From NCBI GenBank assembly GCA_002428485.1, contig DIWM01000048.1:69162-133161 (forward strand): DNA of 64,000 nt, written 5' to 3'. Each line of letters begins with the position of its first letter. The first letter of the stretch is position 1. Source of the stretch: Deltaproteobacteria bacterium UBA6106. GTDB taxonomy: Bacteria > Desulfobacterota > Syntrophorhabdia > Syntrophorhabdales > Syntrophorhabdaceae. The translations under genes and the position numbers were made by a program. Shown here piece by piece: positions 52,680 through 61,424 of the stretch. The notes under the pieces are model-generated. The model searched no databases and was not told where the DNA came from. It saw only the letters and a list, made by a program, of their open reading frames with translations.

Positions 52680-53657
52680 GTGGTTCCCATTTCACTATCA
52701 AAAATATTCGATGAATTTCCGGACCGGCGCTATATCATGTTCGGCGGCAAAGGCGGGCTCGGCAAAACCACTTTTTCCGCTGCTACTGCTTACTATCTCG
52801 CAAAGCAGGGCAAACGGGTCCTCGTCTTTTCCGTAGACCCGCAGGCGTCTCTCAGCGATATATTCAAAAAGGATATATTCGGGAAGGGACCGACGGAGAT
52901 CATGCCCAATCTCTTCGCGCAGGAGATCGATGCCGACCGGCGAGTCAGGGAATACCAGCAGGAGATACGGAAGAAGATCCTTGACATGTACGGCATGGAT
53001 AAGATCCCCGATGAGATCGAGAGCTACATACAGGCGGCCGCAGCAGAGCCCGCGATGGAAGAGAGCGCTATCTTTGACGAGGTCGTCGACATCGTTGTCC
53101 ACGGCGGATACGACTATTACATCTATGACCTCGTACCCTTGGGCCACGCGCTGTACTACCTGAGCATGGCATCGGTCTATGATGAATGGATAGACAAGAT
53201 CACCAACCTCCGCCAGCAGATGCGGGAGTACGACCAGGTTGCTGCCGTGATCAAGCGCGACAAGGAGCTCGACGAGGACGCGATCCTCAATGAGCTGCTC
53301 TATATAAAGGAACGGATCAACAAGTCGTCGGGCATCCTGACTGACAAGGAGAAGACCGCATTCTTCTTTGTCCTGACGCCTGAGGAGATGATAATCAACG
53401 ACACGCTCAAGGCAGCGGAGCTCTTCGCAAAATTCGATGTGCCGCTCAGCGGATATATCATCAACCGCGTCCTCCCTCCCGAGCTGAAGAACCAGAACAT
53501 ACCCGAGTATCTCAAGAACCGGTTTGTTATGCAGGACAAGTACCTTAAGGTCATAGACGAGGTCTTTAAAGGCCAGATACTCGCCTCTGTTCCCGAAATG
53601 GAGAGGGATGTCACCGGCCTCGGCATGATAGAGAAGCTGGCAGATAAAATGTTTTAA
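52680..53657 (+). CDS. ArsA/Get3-like ATPase, first of a pair
   Basis: A 325-residue ArsA-family (SIMIBI) ATPase with a full P-loop (GGKGGLGKTT, residues 22-31) and the switch I motif SVDPQASLSD that keeps the catalytic-type Asp53. Its switch II departs from the usual DTAPTGH: it reads YDLVPLGHALYYL (Asp150, His156). No CxC metal-binding pair is present, so it is not an arsenite pump subunit. The GTG at 52680 overlaps the only Shine-Dalgarno; an ATT nine bases later is better spaced, so the start is uncertain. It pairs with the next gene. Confidence 0.85.
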   Translation: MVPISLSKIFDEFPDRRYIMFGGKGGLGKTTFSAATAYYLAKQGKRVLVFSVDPQASLSDIFKKDIFGKGPTEIMPNLFAQEIDADRRVREYQQEIRKKILDMYGMDKIPDEIESYIQAAAAEPAMEESAIFDEVVDIVVHGGYDYYIYDLVPLGHALYYLSMASVYDEWIDKITNLRQQMREYDQVAAVIKRDKELDEDAILNELLYIKERINKSSGILTDKEKTAFFFVLTPEEMIINDTLKAAELFAKFDVPLSGYIINRVLPPELKNQNIPEYLKNRFVMQDKYLKVIDEVFKGQILASVPEMERDVTGLGMIEKLADKMF

Positions 53658-53667
53658 GGAGTCTCAC

Positions 53668-54651
53668 ATGAACCAGATCACAACCAGCATGACAAAATAC
53701 ATGAGCGATCACCCGAACCTCAAATACATCTTCTTCGGAGGAAAAGGAGGTGTCGGCAAGACCGTTATGGCCGGGACGGCAGCGTTATGGTCAGCAAAGC
53801 AGGGCAAGAAAACCCTTCTCGCCTCCACAAACCCCGTTCACAGCCTTTCCAACCTCTTTGAGAAGGACGTCTTTGGAAAGGCGGCGGTTGTCTGTGACGA
53901 CGACAGGTGCTTCGCCTTTGAGATCGATACAAAAGATACTATCGAGCGGTCAAAGCAGGAGATCAGGGAAAAGATAAACTGGTTTCTCAGGTTTGCCGAT
54001 CTTACGACAAAGGCAGATGATTTTGTAGAGTCGGCAACGATGAACCCTGCCTTTGAAGAGTCTGCCATGTTCGAGAACATGACGGATATCATGTTCAGGG
54101 ACGAATATGATTTCTATGTCTTCGACACGGCCCCGACAGCAAACGCACGGAGGCTCCTCGGCATGTCAAAGGTCTATTCTCTCTGGGTAGAAAAGATGCT
54201 CAAGAGCAGGGAAGAGGCGAAATCGCTCAGAGAGATGCTGTCGTTTTCCAAGAAAAACGAGGCAGACCCTCTCATGGACTATCTCCTCAGCTTCAAGGAC
54301 AGGATGGCAAAGGCGCAAAGCCTTCTTACCAATGACCAGCTTACAGCGTTCTTCTTCGCAACGCTGCCGGAAAGCCTCCCCATCGCCGTTATCACGAGGT
54401 TCATCAACTGGTTCTATGAATTCGGCATACCGGTTGGCGGCGTTGTTGTAAACGGTCTTATCCAGCAAGACCAGGTAAAGAAAGATTCACCGGAATTTGT
54501 TCTCAACAGGGTTAAAATGCAGAATGAGCACATGGAGGAAATCTGGCAAATCTTCGGCGACAGAGTAAGGGCCGTGATACCACTTTTCGAGACGGAGGTA
54601 AAAGGCTCCAAGATGGTCAACCGCATGGTGGACTATCTCTTTAAACCGTAA
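53668..54651 (+). CDS. ArsA/Get3-like ATPase, second of a pair
   Basis: A 327-residue ArsA-family ATPase, 10 bases after the first, with AAGGAG before its ATG. The P-loop GGKGGVGKTV (residues 24-33) is intact, but switch I reads STNPVHSLSN (Asn55 replaces the conserved Asp) while switch II keeps FDTAPTANARRLL (Asp153). The two copies therefore carry opposite losses. This suggests an obligate heterodimer with one hydrolytic site per ATPase, like a split version of two-domain ArsA. Function is unassigned. Confidence 0.85.
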   Translation: MNQITTSMTKYMSDHPNLKYIFFGGKGGVGKTVMAGTAALWSAKQGKKTLLASTNPVHSLSNLFEKDVFGKAAVVCDDDRCFAFEIDTKDTIERSKQEIREKINWFLRFADLTTKADDFVESATMNPAFEESAMFENMTDIMFRDEYDFYVFDTAPTANARRLLGMSKVYSLWVEKMLKSREEAKSLREMLSFSKKNEADPLMDYLLSFKDRMAKAQSLLTNDQLTAFFFATLPESLPIAVITRFINWFYEFGIPVGGVVVNGLIQQDQVKKDSPEFVLNRVKMQNEHMEEIWQIFGDRVRAVIPLFETEVKGSKMVNRMVDYLFKP

Positions 54652-54654
54652 AAA

Positions 54655-54852
54655 TCAGCTCATAGCTGATAGCTCATGGCTCATGGCAAATTCTAAATTC
54701 GAATTTCTAAATCCTAAACAAATTCGAATGTTCAAAATTCGAAACACGGATAGCATGCATCTGTTTTGGACATTTGATATTTGAATTTTGATATTGTTTA
54801 GAGATTGGTGCTTAGGATTTCGATATTAAGATATCTCGAGATAATCGCTGAT
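54655..54852. repeat. Intergenic repeat block with an AT-rich inverted element
   Basis: GGCTCATAGCTGATAGCTCA-type units (54657-54685) and a final GCTGATAGC (54847-54855) flank an AT-rich stretch (54690-54835) whose two halves are imperfect inverted copies of each other. Positions 54763-54814 match 4984-5035 in inverted orientation at 48 of 52 bases. Confidence 0.8.
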
Positions 54853-54857
54853 AGCTA

Positions 54858-56630
54858 TTAATCAATGCATGGCGGCATCTTCAAGGGGATGCCTTCTTTG
54901 TCCCACCCTCTGAGCATGTAATAATCGTCCTTCAACCTCTCAAGGTCTTCACGGGTGATGATGCTTTTCTTCGATCCTATTGGCTCTTCGAAAAAGCGCT
55001 TCGGCAGCGTATCATCTGCCCTCGTGATCCCTTCCCGCATGTTGAAGACGCGGGTTGCGGTCTGGATGTTCGACGCGATCCTCCTGAGCTGATCTTTTGT
55101 AAGATCCATGCCCGTTGTCATCTCTACCATCTTCAGAAGCTCATTCCACTGGTACAGATCACGATAAAATCTGCACATGATAAGGGCATCGTGAACAATC
55201 AGCCTGTCTTCAAAGTCCAGGAACAGCTCCGCCTTGCCTTCTATCTGATCGGCCGGTATCATCCCCGAAGCCTCTGCCCGGAAAAAAGTGGAACGGATGT
55301 GGCATCCTCCCCTGTCAGATGTGGCATATGCGAGCCCCATCCCTTTATAGATCCTCGGATCATATCCGCCGGGCTCCATCCCTTTCACATGGATCGCAAA
55401 ATCTTCAAGGCTCCATTCTTTTGCCGCACGGCGTATTCCGCCGGCTAAAATAGCTCCTATGCCTTCTTTCCGGGCAATTTTGTGAAAAAGTGATGCGATG
55501 CATTCAGCATCTCCGTAGGCAAGTTTCTCGTTAATCCTGCCCCTTATTGATGCCTCGATGGCAAACGCTGCGAGGTTGCCTGCCGTTATGGTATCAATGC
55601 CGAGCCTGTCGCATATGTCGTTGAGGTAGATGATCTCGCCAAGGTCTTTAATAAGGCAGAGTCCGCCGATGGCGTATAGCGTCTCGTACTCAGGGCCATC
55701 GATGGTAAGTCCTTTGTATTTTCCTTCTGTCACTGTTGTTAACCTTCCGCAGGCAAGAAAACATCTGTTACAGGCCCTTCGCTTCACGGAAAATTTTGTG
55801 TGAAGCGTTTCAGCGCTGATGTTCTCCCAGCCCTCCATGACGCCTTCCGCCCAATACCGCGTCGGAAAGGCTCCGGCGTTGTTAATGGCGGAAACGAGGC
55901 CCGGCGTGCCAAATGTTTTATACGAGTAGGCATAGGGATGGTTTTTCCCTTTTTTTGTCCATTCCTTCCTGAAACCTTCGACGGCTTCCCTCTGCGCAAC
56001 CTCCCGTCTTTTCGTCCCGTGGAATGCGAGGCCTTTTACCTTTTTTGAGCCAAGTACCGCCCCCACGCCGGTTCTCCCGGCACACCGCCAATAGTTGTTC
56101 ACCAACGATGCGAACCTCACAAGGTTCTCCCCGGCAGGGCCTATAACGAGCACCCCTGCGCCCTTTCTGTTCACCTTTTCCGTTATCAGATCCTGTGAAC
56201 GGTATGAATCCGACCCCCATATATCCGAGGCATCGTGAAATATAACCGTCTTTTCGTCTATTTCCAGAAAGACAGGTCCGGGGGACGAGCCCTCCAGGAC
56301 GATCGCATCATGGCCTGTCCTGCTTATCGGCTCTGCCACCTTTCCGCCGGAATAGGCTTCAGAGAAGATACCGGTCAGGGGGGATTTTGTAAAGACACCG
56401 TACCTGCTCGACCCCCAGATATTCGTATCATTGATCGGACCAAGGGTGATGATAAATGGATTTTCCGGTGAAAAGGGGTCTGTCCCGGGCCTGCATCTTT
56501 TCAGGAGCAGGTAAACGCCGAGCCCCTTGCCTCCAAGGTAGTTTTCAAAGACCTCATCGGGTATAGGTTCCGCATGGTACTTTTTATTTGCAAGATCGAT
56601 TATCAGCGCTTTGTGAAAAAAACCTTTCAT
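54858..56630 (-). CDS. Tungsten-type aldehyde:ferredoxin oxidoreductase
   Basis: AOR-family enzyme that oxidises aldehydes to acids with ferredoxin (or the reverse) at a tungstopterin and a 4Fe-4S cluster. The 590-residue protein has the N-terminal domain GFFHKALIIDLANKKY, the SGGKVAEPISRTGHDA segment, the AGRTGVGAVLGSKKVKGLA cofactor loop, and the cluster cysteines Cys287, Cys290 and Cys294 (ACNRCFLAC) with a later CRF-type cysteine. The ATG at 56630 has GGAGA upstream. Its aldehyde substrate is unknown; in this genome it could also regenerate reduced ferredoxin. Confidence 0.92.
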   Translation of the reverse strand: MKGFFHKALIIDLANKKYHAEPIPDEVFENYLGGKGLGVYLLLKRCRPGTDPFSPENPFIITLGPINDTNIWGSSRYGVFTKSPLTGIFSEAYSGGKVAEPISRTGHDAIVLEGSSPGPVFLEIDEKTVIFHDASDIWGSDSYRSQDLITEKVNRKGAGVLVIGPAGENLVRFASLVNNYWRCAGRTGVGAVLGSKKVKGLAFHGTKRREVAQREAVEGFRKEWTKKGKNHPYAYSYKTFGTPGLVSAINNAGAFPTRYWAEGVMEGWENISAETLHTKFSVKRRACNRCFLACGRLTTVTEGKYKGLTIDGPEYETLYAIGGLCLIKDLGEIIYLNDICDRLGIDTITAGNLAAFAIEASIRGRINEKLAYGDAECIASLFHKIARKEGIGAILAGGIRRAAKEWSLEDFAIHVKGMEPGGYDPRIYKGMGLAYATSDRGGCHIRSTFFRAEASGMIPADQIEGKAELFLDFEDRLIVHDALIMCRFYRDLYQWNELLKMVEMTTGMDLTKDQLRRIASNIQTATRVFNMREGITRADDTLPKRFFEEPIGSKKSIITREDLERLKDDYYMLRGWDKEGIPLKMPPCID

Positions 56631-56654
56631 GGAAATTCTCCGTCGGATTTTTTT

Positions 56655-56683
56655 GAATAACATCCCAGCCCTCTGCTGTCAAG
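56655..56683 (-). promoter_or_regulatory. Possible promoter of the aldehyde oxidoreductase gene
   Basis: On the minus strand a TTGACA (near 56683) is followed after 17 bases by TATTCA (near 56655), 25 bases before the ATG. The -10 match is weak. Confidence 0.4.
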
Positions 56684-56754
56684 ATTAATTGTTGAATGGT
56701 GAATGCCGGTTTTTCAGCTTGATATTTTGCCATAAGTAAGGGAAAATAAACTAT

Positions 56755-56958
56755 GTTCCCCCTCTCCTAGTCCCCTCTCCCGCCAGGGGAGAGGGGACTA
56801 GGAGAGGGGGAACTTAAACAAGGAGCAGGCAAGTAACACAGTCCCCTCTCCGTTTGCGGTAAAGGGTCATAGTAACAACATCCCTCTCCGTTTGCGGTAA
56901 AGGGTCATAGTAACATATTCCCTCTCCCCTGGCGGGAGAGGGTCAGGGTGAGGGGGAA
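56755..56958. repeat. CCCTCTCC hairpin repeats and duplicated spacer units; no gene
   Basis: The 340-base gap before the phosphatase gene holds no gene. It has a perfect 27-bp inverted repeat (56755-56781 and 56787-56813) of the CCCTCTCC family with a 5-base loop. Then a CCCTCTCCGTTTGCGGTAAA unit followed by GGGTCATAGTAACA occurs twice (about 56844-56873 and 56882-56911), and a last CCCTCTCCCCTGGCGGGAGA copy (56922-56942) runs into the ribosome binding site of the next gene. Confidence 0.85.
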
Positions 56959-56971
56959 GGAGGTCCTTCTT

Positions 56972-57820
56972 ATGAAACATCATAATCATATGTGCAATAA
57001 CAGAATAAGCATGATCATCATTATCGCAGTATACCTTGTTGCTGTCGCGGGCTGTGCCGGCGTTGAAAGGCAGGGCAGGCCTGCTGCGGTGCCAGAAGTG
57101 CGTCCGGGAGTCCTGGCAGGCTATCTGCCGGCCAAAGCCCTCCCGAATAGCCTTGTCCTGCTTCCCCCTCCCCCGGCCTCAGGCTCGGCCGCCTTTGCGC
57201 TCGACGAGGATGTCAGCCGAAAAAAACTTGCCTTGTGCAATACGCCGCGCTGGCTCCTCGCCGGTTCGGACGCCGATCTATCATTTCCTCACGCTGCCGG
57301 TACATTTTCCTGCGCGTTGAACGCCCCGATCACAGAAGAGGATACGCCGCATCTATACATGCTGCTTCGCCGGACTCTCACAGACGCGGGACTGTCTACT
57401 TACGCTGCCAAGAACCATTACCGCCGCACCCGTCCGTTCGTACTGAACAAAGGGCCTGTCTGCCCGGCGGATGAAAAAATAAAAGCATGGCTGGAGAAAG
57501 ACGGCTCCTATCCGTCCGGGCATACCGCTACCGGCTGGGCCTGGGCGCTCATTCTCAGCGAGATCTCGCCGGGAGACGCCGATGCGATCCTTTCGCGCGG
57601 CCGGGCCTTTGGAGAAAGCCGCAATGTATGCAACGCGCACTGGCACAGCGACGTAGTCCAGGGCTACCTCGTGGGCGCAGGCACAGTGGCCCGGCTGCAT
57701 GCAGATCCAACGTTCCGCGCTGACCTGGAAGCAGCAAAAGCCGAGCTCGCTTCTGTCCGGGCGAAAGGGCTCAAGCCTACGCGCGACTGCAGGGCAGAGG
57801 CCGCGGCATTAGGACGCTGA
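56972..57820 (+). CDS. PAP2-family acid phosphatase, probable lipoprotein
   Basis: A class A non-specific acid phosphatase-like enzyme (PAP2 superfamily), 282 residues. The N-terminus is a lipoprotein signal (AVYLVAVAGC, modified Cys28). The phosphatase signature is complete: KNHYRRTRP, YPSGHTATGWA and SRNVCNAHWHSDVVQG. It therefore acts on phosphate esters or lipid-phosphate-like substrates outside the cytoplasm. The ATG at 56972 has AAGGAGG upstream; a longer frame starts eight codons earlier without support. Confidence 0.9.
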   Translation: MKHHNHMCNNRISMIIIIAVYLVAVAGCAGVERQGRPAAVPEVRPGVLAGYLPAKALPNSLVLLPPPPASGSAAFALDEDVSRKKLALCNTPRWLLAGSDADLSFPHAAGTFSCALNAPITEEDTPHLYMLLRRTLTDAGLSTYAAKNHYRRTRPFVLNKGPVCPADEKIKAWLEKDGSYPSGHTATGWAWALILSEISPGDADAILSRGRAFGESRNVCNAHWHSDVVQGYLVGAGTVARLHADPTFRADLEAAKAELASVRAKGLKPTRDCRAEAAALGR

Positions 57821-57929
57821 TCATTTGATGTAAGATCTTATAGCAAGAATCCGGCACGCAGGACAGGCCCCGGGTTTCATTATTTTGTTGACTCAGGACG
57901 CAGTTTCCCCGTAATAAGTATACAGTACA

Positions 57930-58625
57930 ATGAACGCGATCATCGGCGGAACGTCACTTCTCAATTCATCCCTATTCTCTTCGTGGAAGGACAGAAGCAT
58001 CAAAACGCCCTACGGGAACATCCGGGTCAAGGTCGGCAACAGCGCGGTCTTCCTTCAGCGCCACGGCAGCCCTCCTGTTCCGCCCCATACGATCAACCAT
58101 CGGGCCAACATATGGGCCTTGCGGAAACTCGGGGCCAAAAAGATCATCTCCATCAACTCCGTGGGAAGCCTGAAGGCGTCCATCAAACCAGGCACCCTCG
58201 CGATTCCCGACGACTTTTTGTCCGTCTGGAGCATACCGACCTTTTTTGACAAAGAAATACGGTTTTTCATCCCGCAGATGGACAAACCACTGGCCCGGTA
58301 TCTCCATGGCCTCTGTAAAAAAACAGGCATCAGTGCCAGGAACGGGGGCGTCTACATCCAGACCATCGGCCCCAGGCTCGAAACAAAGGCGGAGATCAGC
58401 ATGCTAAAAAGATTCGGCGACATCGTCGGCATGACGATGGCATCGGAGGCAACGCTCTCGATGGAATACGGCATACCTTACGCAAGCCTCTGCTCCATCG
58501 ACAACTACTGCAACGGGATAACAAATAAACCTCTCACCATGAAACAGATAATGGACAATGTGCGGAAAAACCTTGGCAGCATCGAACGAATCATCGAGGC
58601 GCTCGTCAAAAGGGACTTTGCATGA
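57930..58625 (+). CDS. Purine nucleoside/5'-methylthioadenosine phosphorylase family protein
   Basis: A 231-residue MTAP/PNP family-2 phosphorylase. The QRHGSPPVPPHTINHRAN phosphate-site motif, the SINSVGSLKASIKPG segment and the TIGPRLETKAEI motif are typical. The substrate loop SIDNYCNG is intermediate between MTAP and 6-oxopurine forms, so the base is not fixed. Its stop overlaps the start of an amidohydrolase that could deaminate 5'-deoxyadenosine or methylthioadenosine to the inosine form, making the product a natural substrate here. Confidence 0.88.
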   Translation: MNAIIGGTSLLNSSLFSSWKDRSIKTPYGNIRVKVGNSAVFLQRHGSPPVPPHTINHRANIWALRKLGAKKIISINSVGSLKASIKPGTLAIPDDFLSVWSIPTFFDKEIRFFIPQMDKPLARYLHGLCKKTGISARNGGVYIQTIGPRLETKAEISMLKRFGDIVGMTMASEATLSMEYGIPYASLCSIDNYCNGITNKPLTMKQIMDNVRKNLGSIERIIEALVKRDFA

Positions 58626-59878
58626 AGATACTCATCAAAGACGTGCAACTGAAAGGAGCGACGAGGGATATCTTCATCAACAACGGCACTGTTGAAGAGA
58701 TCTCCGAAAGGTGTGCCCGTGATGCCGATAAGGTCATCAACGGGAGCAACAAGGCCGCCCTGCCCTCTTTTATCAACGGTCATACCCACGCTGCCATGAC
58801 CCTCTTCAGGGGGTTCGCAGACGATATGCCCCTGAAAAACTGGCTTGAAGAGAAGATATGGGTCCTCGAATCAAAGCTCACAGAAGAAGATGTCTACTGG
58901 GGGTCGAAGCTCGCCTGTCTCGAGATGATCAAGAACGGGGTTACTGCTTTCAACGATATGTACTGGCACTGGGAAGGAACTGCCAGGGCCGTCGTGGAAA
59001 TGGGCATACGGGGCCTCATCAGCGCGGTCTTTATCGATATGTTCGATCAGAAAAAAGGGCAGGAACAGATCGACCTCAACACAAGGCTTTTTGAGCTCTC
59101 CGAACAATACAAGCCGTACGTGACCTTCACCTTCGGCCCCCACGCCATCTATACGGTCTCCGAAGAAAGCCTCCGCTGGATGCGTGATTTTTCCGAAAAA
59201 CACAATATCCTCATCCATATGCACCTTGCAGAGACGCATGACGAGAACCGTTTCGCCAACGAAAAATACGGCCGGACGCCTGTCGAATTTCTCGACCGCA
59301 TCGGGGTCCTTTCTGAGCGCTTCATCGGGTGCCACGGCTGCGTCCTTAATGAAGAAGACTGCAGGACGCTGAGAGAGCGCCAGGCAAAACTTGTCCACAT
59401 CCCCGTCTCCAACCTCAAGCTCGCCGTCGGCAGGATATTCCCCCACTTCCTCATGAAAAATGAAGGGATACCGTATTGTTTCGGCACAGACGGCTGCGCA
59501 TCCAACAACCATCTCGACATGATCGAGACGATGAAGTTTGCATCGCTCATCGCAAAATTCATGAACCACGACCCTACGCTGCTCCCCGCGCAGGAGACAT
59601 TCGATATCGCCACAAAGGTGGCCGCCCGCATATTCAACCTCGGCGACTGGGAGGTCGAGGTGGGCAAAAGCCCTGATATCATCCTTATCGACCTCAACAG
59701 GCCGGAATTTGTCCCCAACTTCGACATCTATTCGGATATTGTCTATGCATCCAACGGCTATGCCGTCGATACGGTGATCTGCATGGGCAGGGTCCTCATG
59801 GAAAACCGTTACGTTCCCGGCGAAGAGGAAATCCTGAAAAAGGTGAAGACAGTAGCAAACGCCATTGTTGCACGATGA
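58622..59878 (+). CDS. Amidohydrolase: 5'-deoxyadenosine/MTA/SAH deaminase type
   Basis: A 418-residue metal-dependent deaminase of the MtaD/DadD group. The metal ligands are visible: NGHTHAAMTL (His54, His56), HMHLAETHDE, and GTDGCASNNHLDM; the cluster ELD-like GCHGCVLNEEDC also fits. In radical-SAM-rich anaerobes such enzymes deaminate 5'-deoxyadenosine to prevent product inhibition. It overlaps the phosphorylase upstream and the Mut7-C gene downstream by four bases each. Confidence 0.88.
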   Translation: MKILIKDVQLKGATRDIFINNGTVEEISERCARDADKVINGSNKAALPSFINGHTHAAMTLFRGFADDMPLKNWLEEKIWVLESKLTEEDVYWGSKLACLEMIKNGVTAFNDMYWHWEGTARAVVEMGIRGLISAVFIDMFDQKKGQEQIDLNTRLFELSEQYKPYVTFTFGPHAIYTVSEESLRWMRDFSEKHNILIHMHLAETHDENRFANEKYGRTPVEFLDRIGVLSERFIGCHGCVLNEEDCRTLRERQAKLVHIPVSNLKLAVGRIFPHFLMKNEGIPYCFGTDGCASNNHLDMIETMKFASLIAKFMNHDPTLLPAQETFDIATKVAARIFNLGDWEVEVGKSPDIILIDLNRPEFVPNFDIYSDIVYASNGYAVDTVICMGRVLMENRYVPGEEEILKKVKTVANAIVAR

Positions 59879-60327
59879 TATTCATCTGCGATCTCATGCT
59901 CGGGAGGTTATCAAAATACCTGAGGATGCTCGGGCTCAATGCACCCTGCGCAAAAAGCCCCGGTCCGCCGGACACAGGGGAACACGCCGAAGAACCACCC
60001 TATTTCTTTACAAAAAGGCTGGGGGGCCCTCGCTATGAAAGAACCATACATATCAGGTCCGACCGGATCATGGAACAGCTCGGAGAGATCCGGCACATTA
60101 TCGTCCCGCACATCAGACCCGATGCTATCATGTCGCGGTGTATCGAATGTAATGTCCCTCTCTTCTCAACATCCAGGGAAAACATCGAGCACTATGTCCC
60201 CGAATATGTCTACCACCACCATGCTGAATTTAAACAATGCCCGTCCTGCAAAAAGGTATACTGGGGCGGCTCGCATACGGAGAAGATGAGGAAATGGATC
60301 GACGAAATAACCGAGGCTCATGGCTGA
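59875..60327 (+). CDS. Mut7-C RNase domain protein
   Basis: A 150-residue protein of the Mut7-C (PIN-like RNase plus zinc ribbon) family. The N-terminal FICDLMLGRLSKYLRMLGLN segment begins the PIN-like fold and the two zinc-ribbon pairs are SRCIECNVPLF and FKQCPSCKKVYWGG. Function in bacteria is unknown, presumably RNA cleavage. The last codons (TEAHG) come from a GGCTCATGGC repeat unit. It overlaps the amidohydrolase by ATGA. Confidence 0.85.
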   Translation: MIFICDLMLGRLSKYLRMLGLNAPCAKSPGPPDTGEHAEEPPYFFTKRLGGPRYERTIHIRSDRIMEQLGEIRHIIVPHIRPDAIMSRCIECNVPLFSTSRENIEHYVPEYVYHHHAEFKQCPSCKKVYWGGSHTEKMRKWIDEITEAHG

Positions 60328-60540
60328 TAGCTCATGGCTGATAGCTCATGGCTCATGGCAAAACACCCGTAAGTCGTAAGGCGTCAGGCGTAAAGGGGGG
60401 GGGAAGACCGGATGCTTGATACTGGATTCTGGATTCTGGCTCCTGACTCCTTGATTCTGGCTCTTGTATCCTGAAAGCTGATAGCAAAGACGAACCAGGT
60501 TTGTGCTCTTGCCATGAGCTATGAGCTATGAGCCGCCTTT
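60312..60540. repeat. Intergenic repeat block before nth
   Basis: GGCTCATGGCTGATAGCTCA units (60314-60360), CGTAAGTCGTAAGGCGTCAG (60368-60394), a run of GGATTCTGGATTCTGGCTCC-type units (60424-60472) and GCCATGAGCTATGAGC units (60513-60535). Three or more families, no gene. Confidence 0.82.
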
Positions 60541-60556
60541 CTTCGGGAGGTTTATC

Positions 60557-61207
60557 ATGTTCCCATTCAAAGAGATGATCAACATTTTGAAGAAGCGCTT
60601 GAAAGATGACCTGCCTTCTGTCACCAAAATTGCGCAGCAGGAACGAAGAGACCCTTTTCTTATCCTCGTCGGCACCCTCCTGAGCCTTCGTACCAAGGAC
60701 GAACTGACCGAAAAGGTGATGGAAAGGCTTGTCAGGCGGGCGAGAACCCCGGAAGAATTGCTCAGGATCCCCGCGGGCGAGTTGCAGAAGCTCATATATC
60801 CTGTCGGTTTCTACCGGAACAAGTCAAAGGTTCTCGCGAACGTAGCACAAATCATTACAGGCACCTACGACGGCATTGTTCCGGATTCCATCGATGAGCT
60901 GCTTAAAATCAAGGGGGTCGGCAGGAAGACCGCCAACCTTGTTGTCACCGAGGCATACGGCAAACCCGGGATATGCGTCGATACCCACGTACACCGGATC
61001 TCAAACCGTATTGGGGCGGTCTCAACAAAAGGTCCACACCAGACCGAGGAAGCGCTGCGGAAGATACTGCCAAGGCAATACTGGATCATCTACAATACCC
61101 TGCTGGTCACCTTCGGGAAGCGGATATGCTCCCCCCTGTCGCCACGCTGCAGCCAATGCCCGGTTGTTCACCTTTGCGCGAGAAAAGGCGTCACAAAGCA
61201 CCGCTGA
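60557..61207 (+). CDS. nth: Endonuclease III
   Basis: DNA N-glycosylase/AP lyase for oxidised pyrimidines. From the ATG at 60557 (GGGAGG upstream) it is 216 residues: helix-hairpin-helix KIKGVGRKTANLVV with catalytic Lys124, the catalytic Asp142 (VDTHVHRISNR), and the 4Fe-4S ligands Cys191, Cys198, Cys201 and Cys207 in the C-terminal loop. A longer frame from 60521 would only add the repeat-encoded MSYEPPFF. Length is normal. Confidence 0.94.
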   Translation: MFPFKEMINILKKRLKDDLPSVTKIAQQERRDPFLILVGTLLSLRTKDELTEKVMERLVRRARTPEELLRIPAGELQKLIYPVGFYRNKSKVLANVAQIITGTYDGIVPDSIDELLKIKGVGRKTANLVVTEAYGKPGICVDTHVHRISNRIGAVSTKGPHQTEEALRKILPRQYWIIYNTLLVTFGKRICSPLSPRCSQCPVVHLCARKGVTKHR

Positions 61208-61221
61208 AAGGAAAATACCGT

Positions 61222-61356
61222 ATACCGTATGTCGTATATCGAAAAGTAAAGAAAACCCTTCGGCGAGAACAACCGTAATTCGTAAATCGTGGACGCAAGA
61301 GGAAGAGCACAAGGTGCGAGGGCCTTTCACCTTTCACCTTTCACCTTTTACCCCTA
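61222..61356. repeat. Intergenic repeats before bamA
   Basis: TACCGTATACCGTATGTCGT (61217-61240), AATTCGTAAATCGTGG (61277-61291) and TTTCACCTTTCACCTTTCAC (61324-61348). No gene. Confidence 0.75.
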
Positions 61357-61424
61357 GCCTTGGCGGCAAAGTACTGACTTTTTACCTTTACATACCCTTT
61401 GTTTTCTGTTAATTTTGCTATCGA

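Noticed and set aside
52680..54651. Annotating the ArsA pair as an arsenite efflux ATPase
   Set aside because: The arsenite-binding cysteines of ArsA are absent and no arsB, arsD or arsR gene is nearby.
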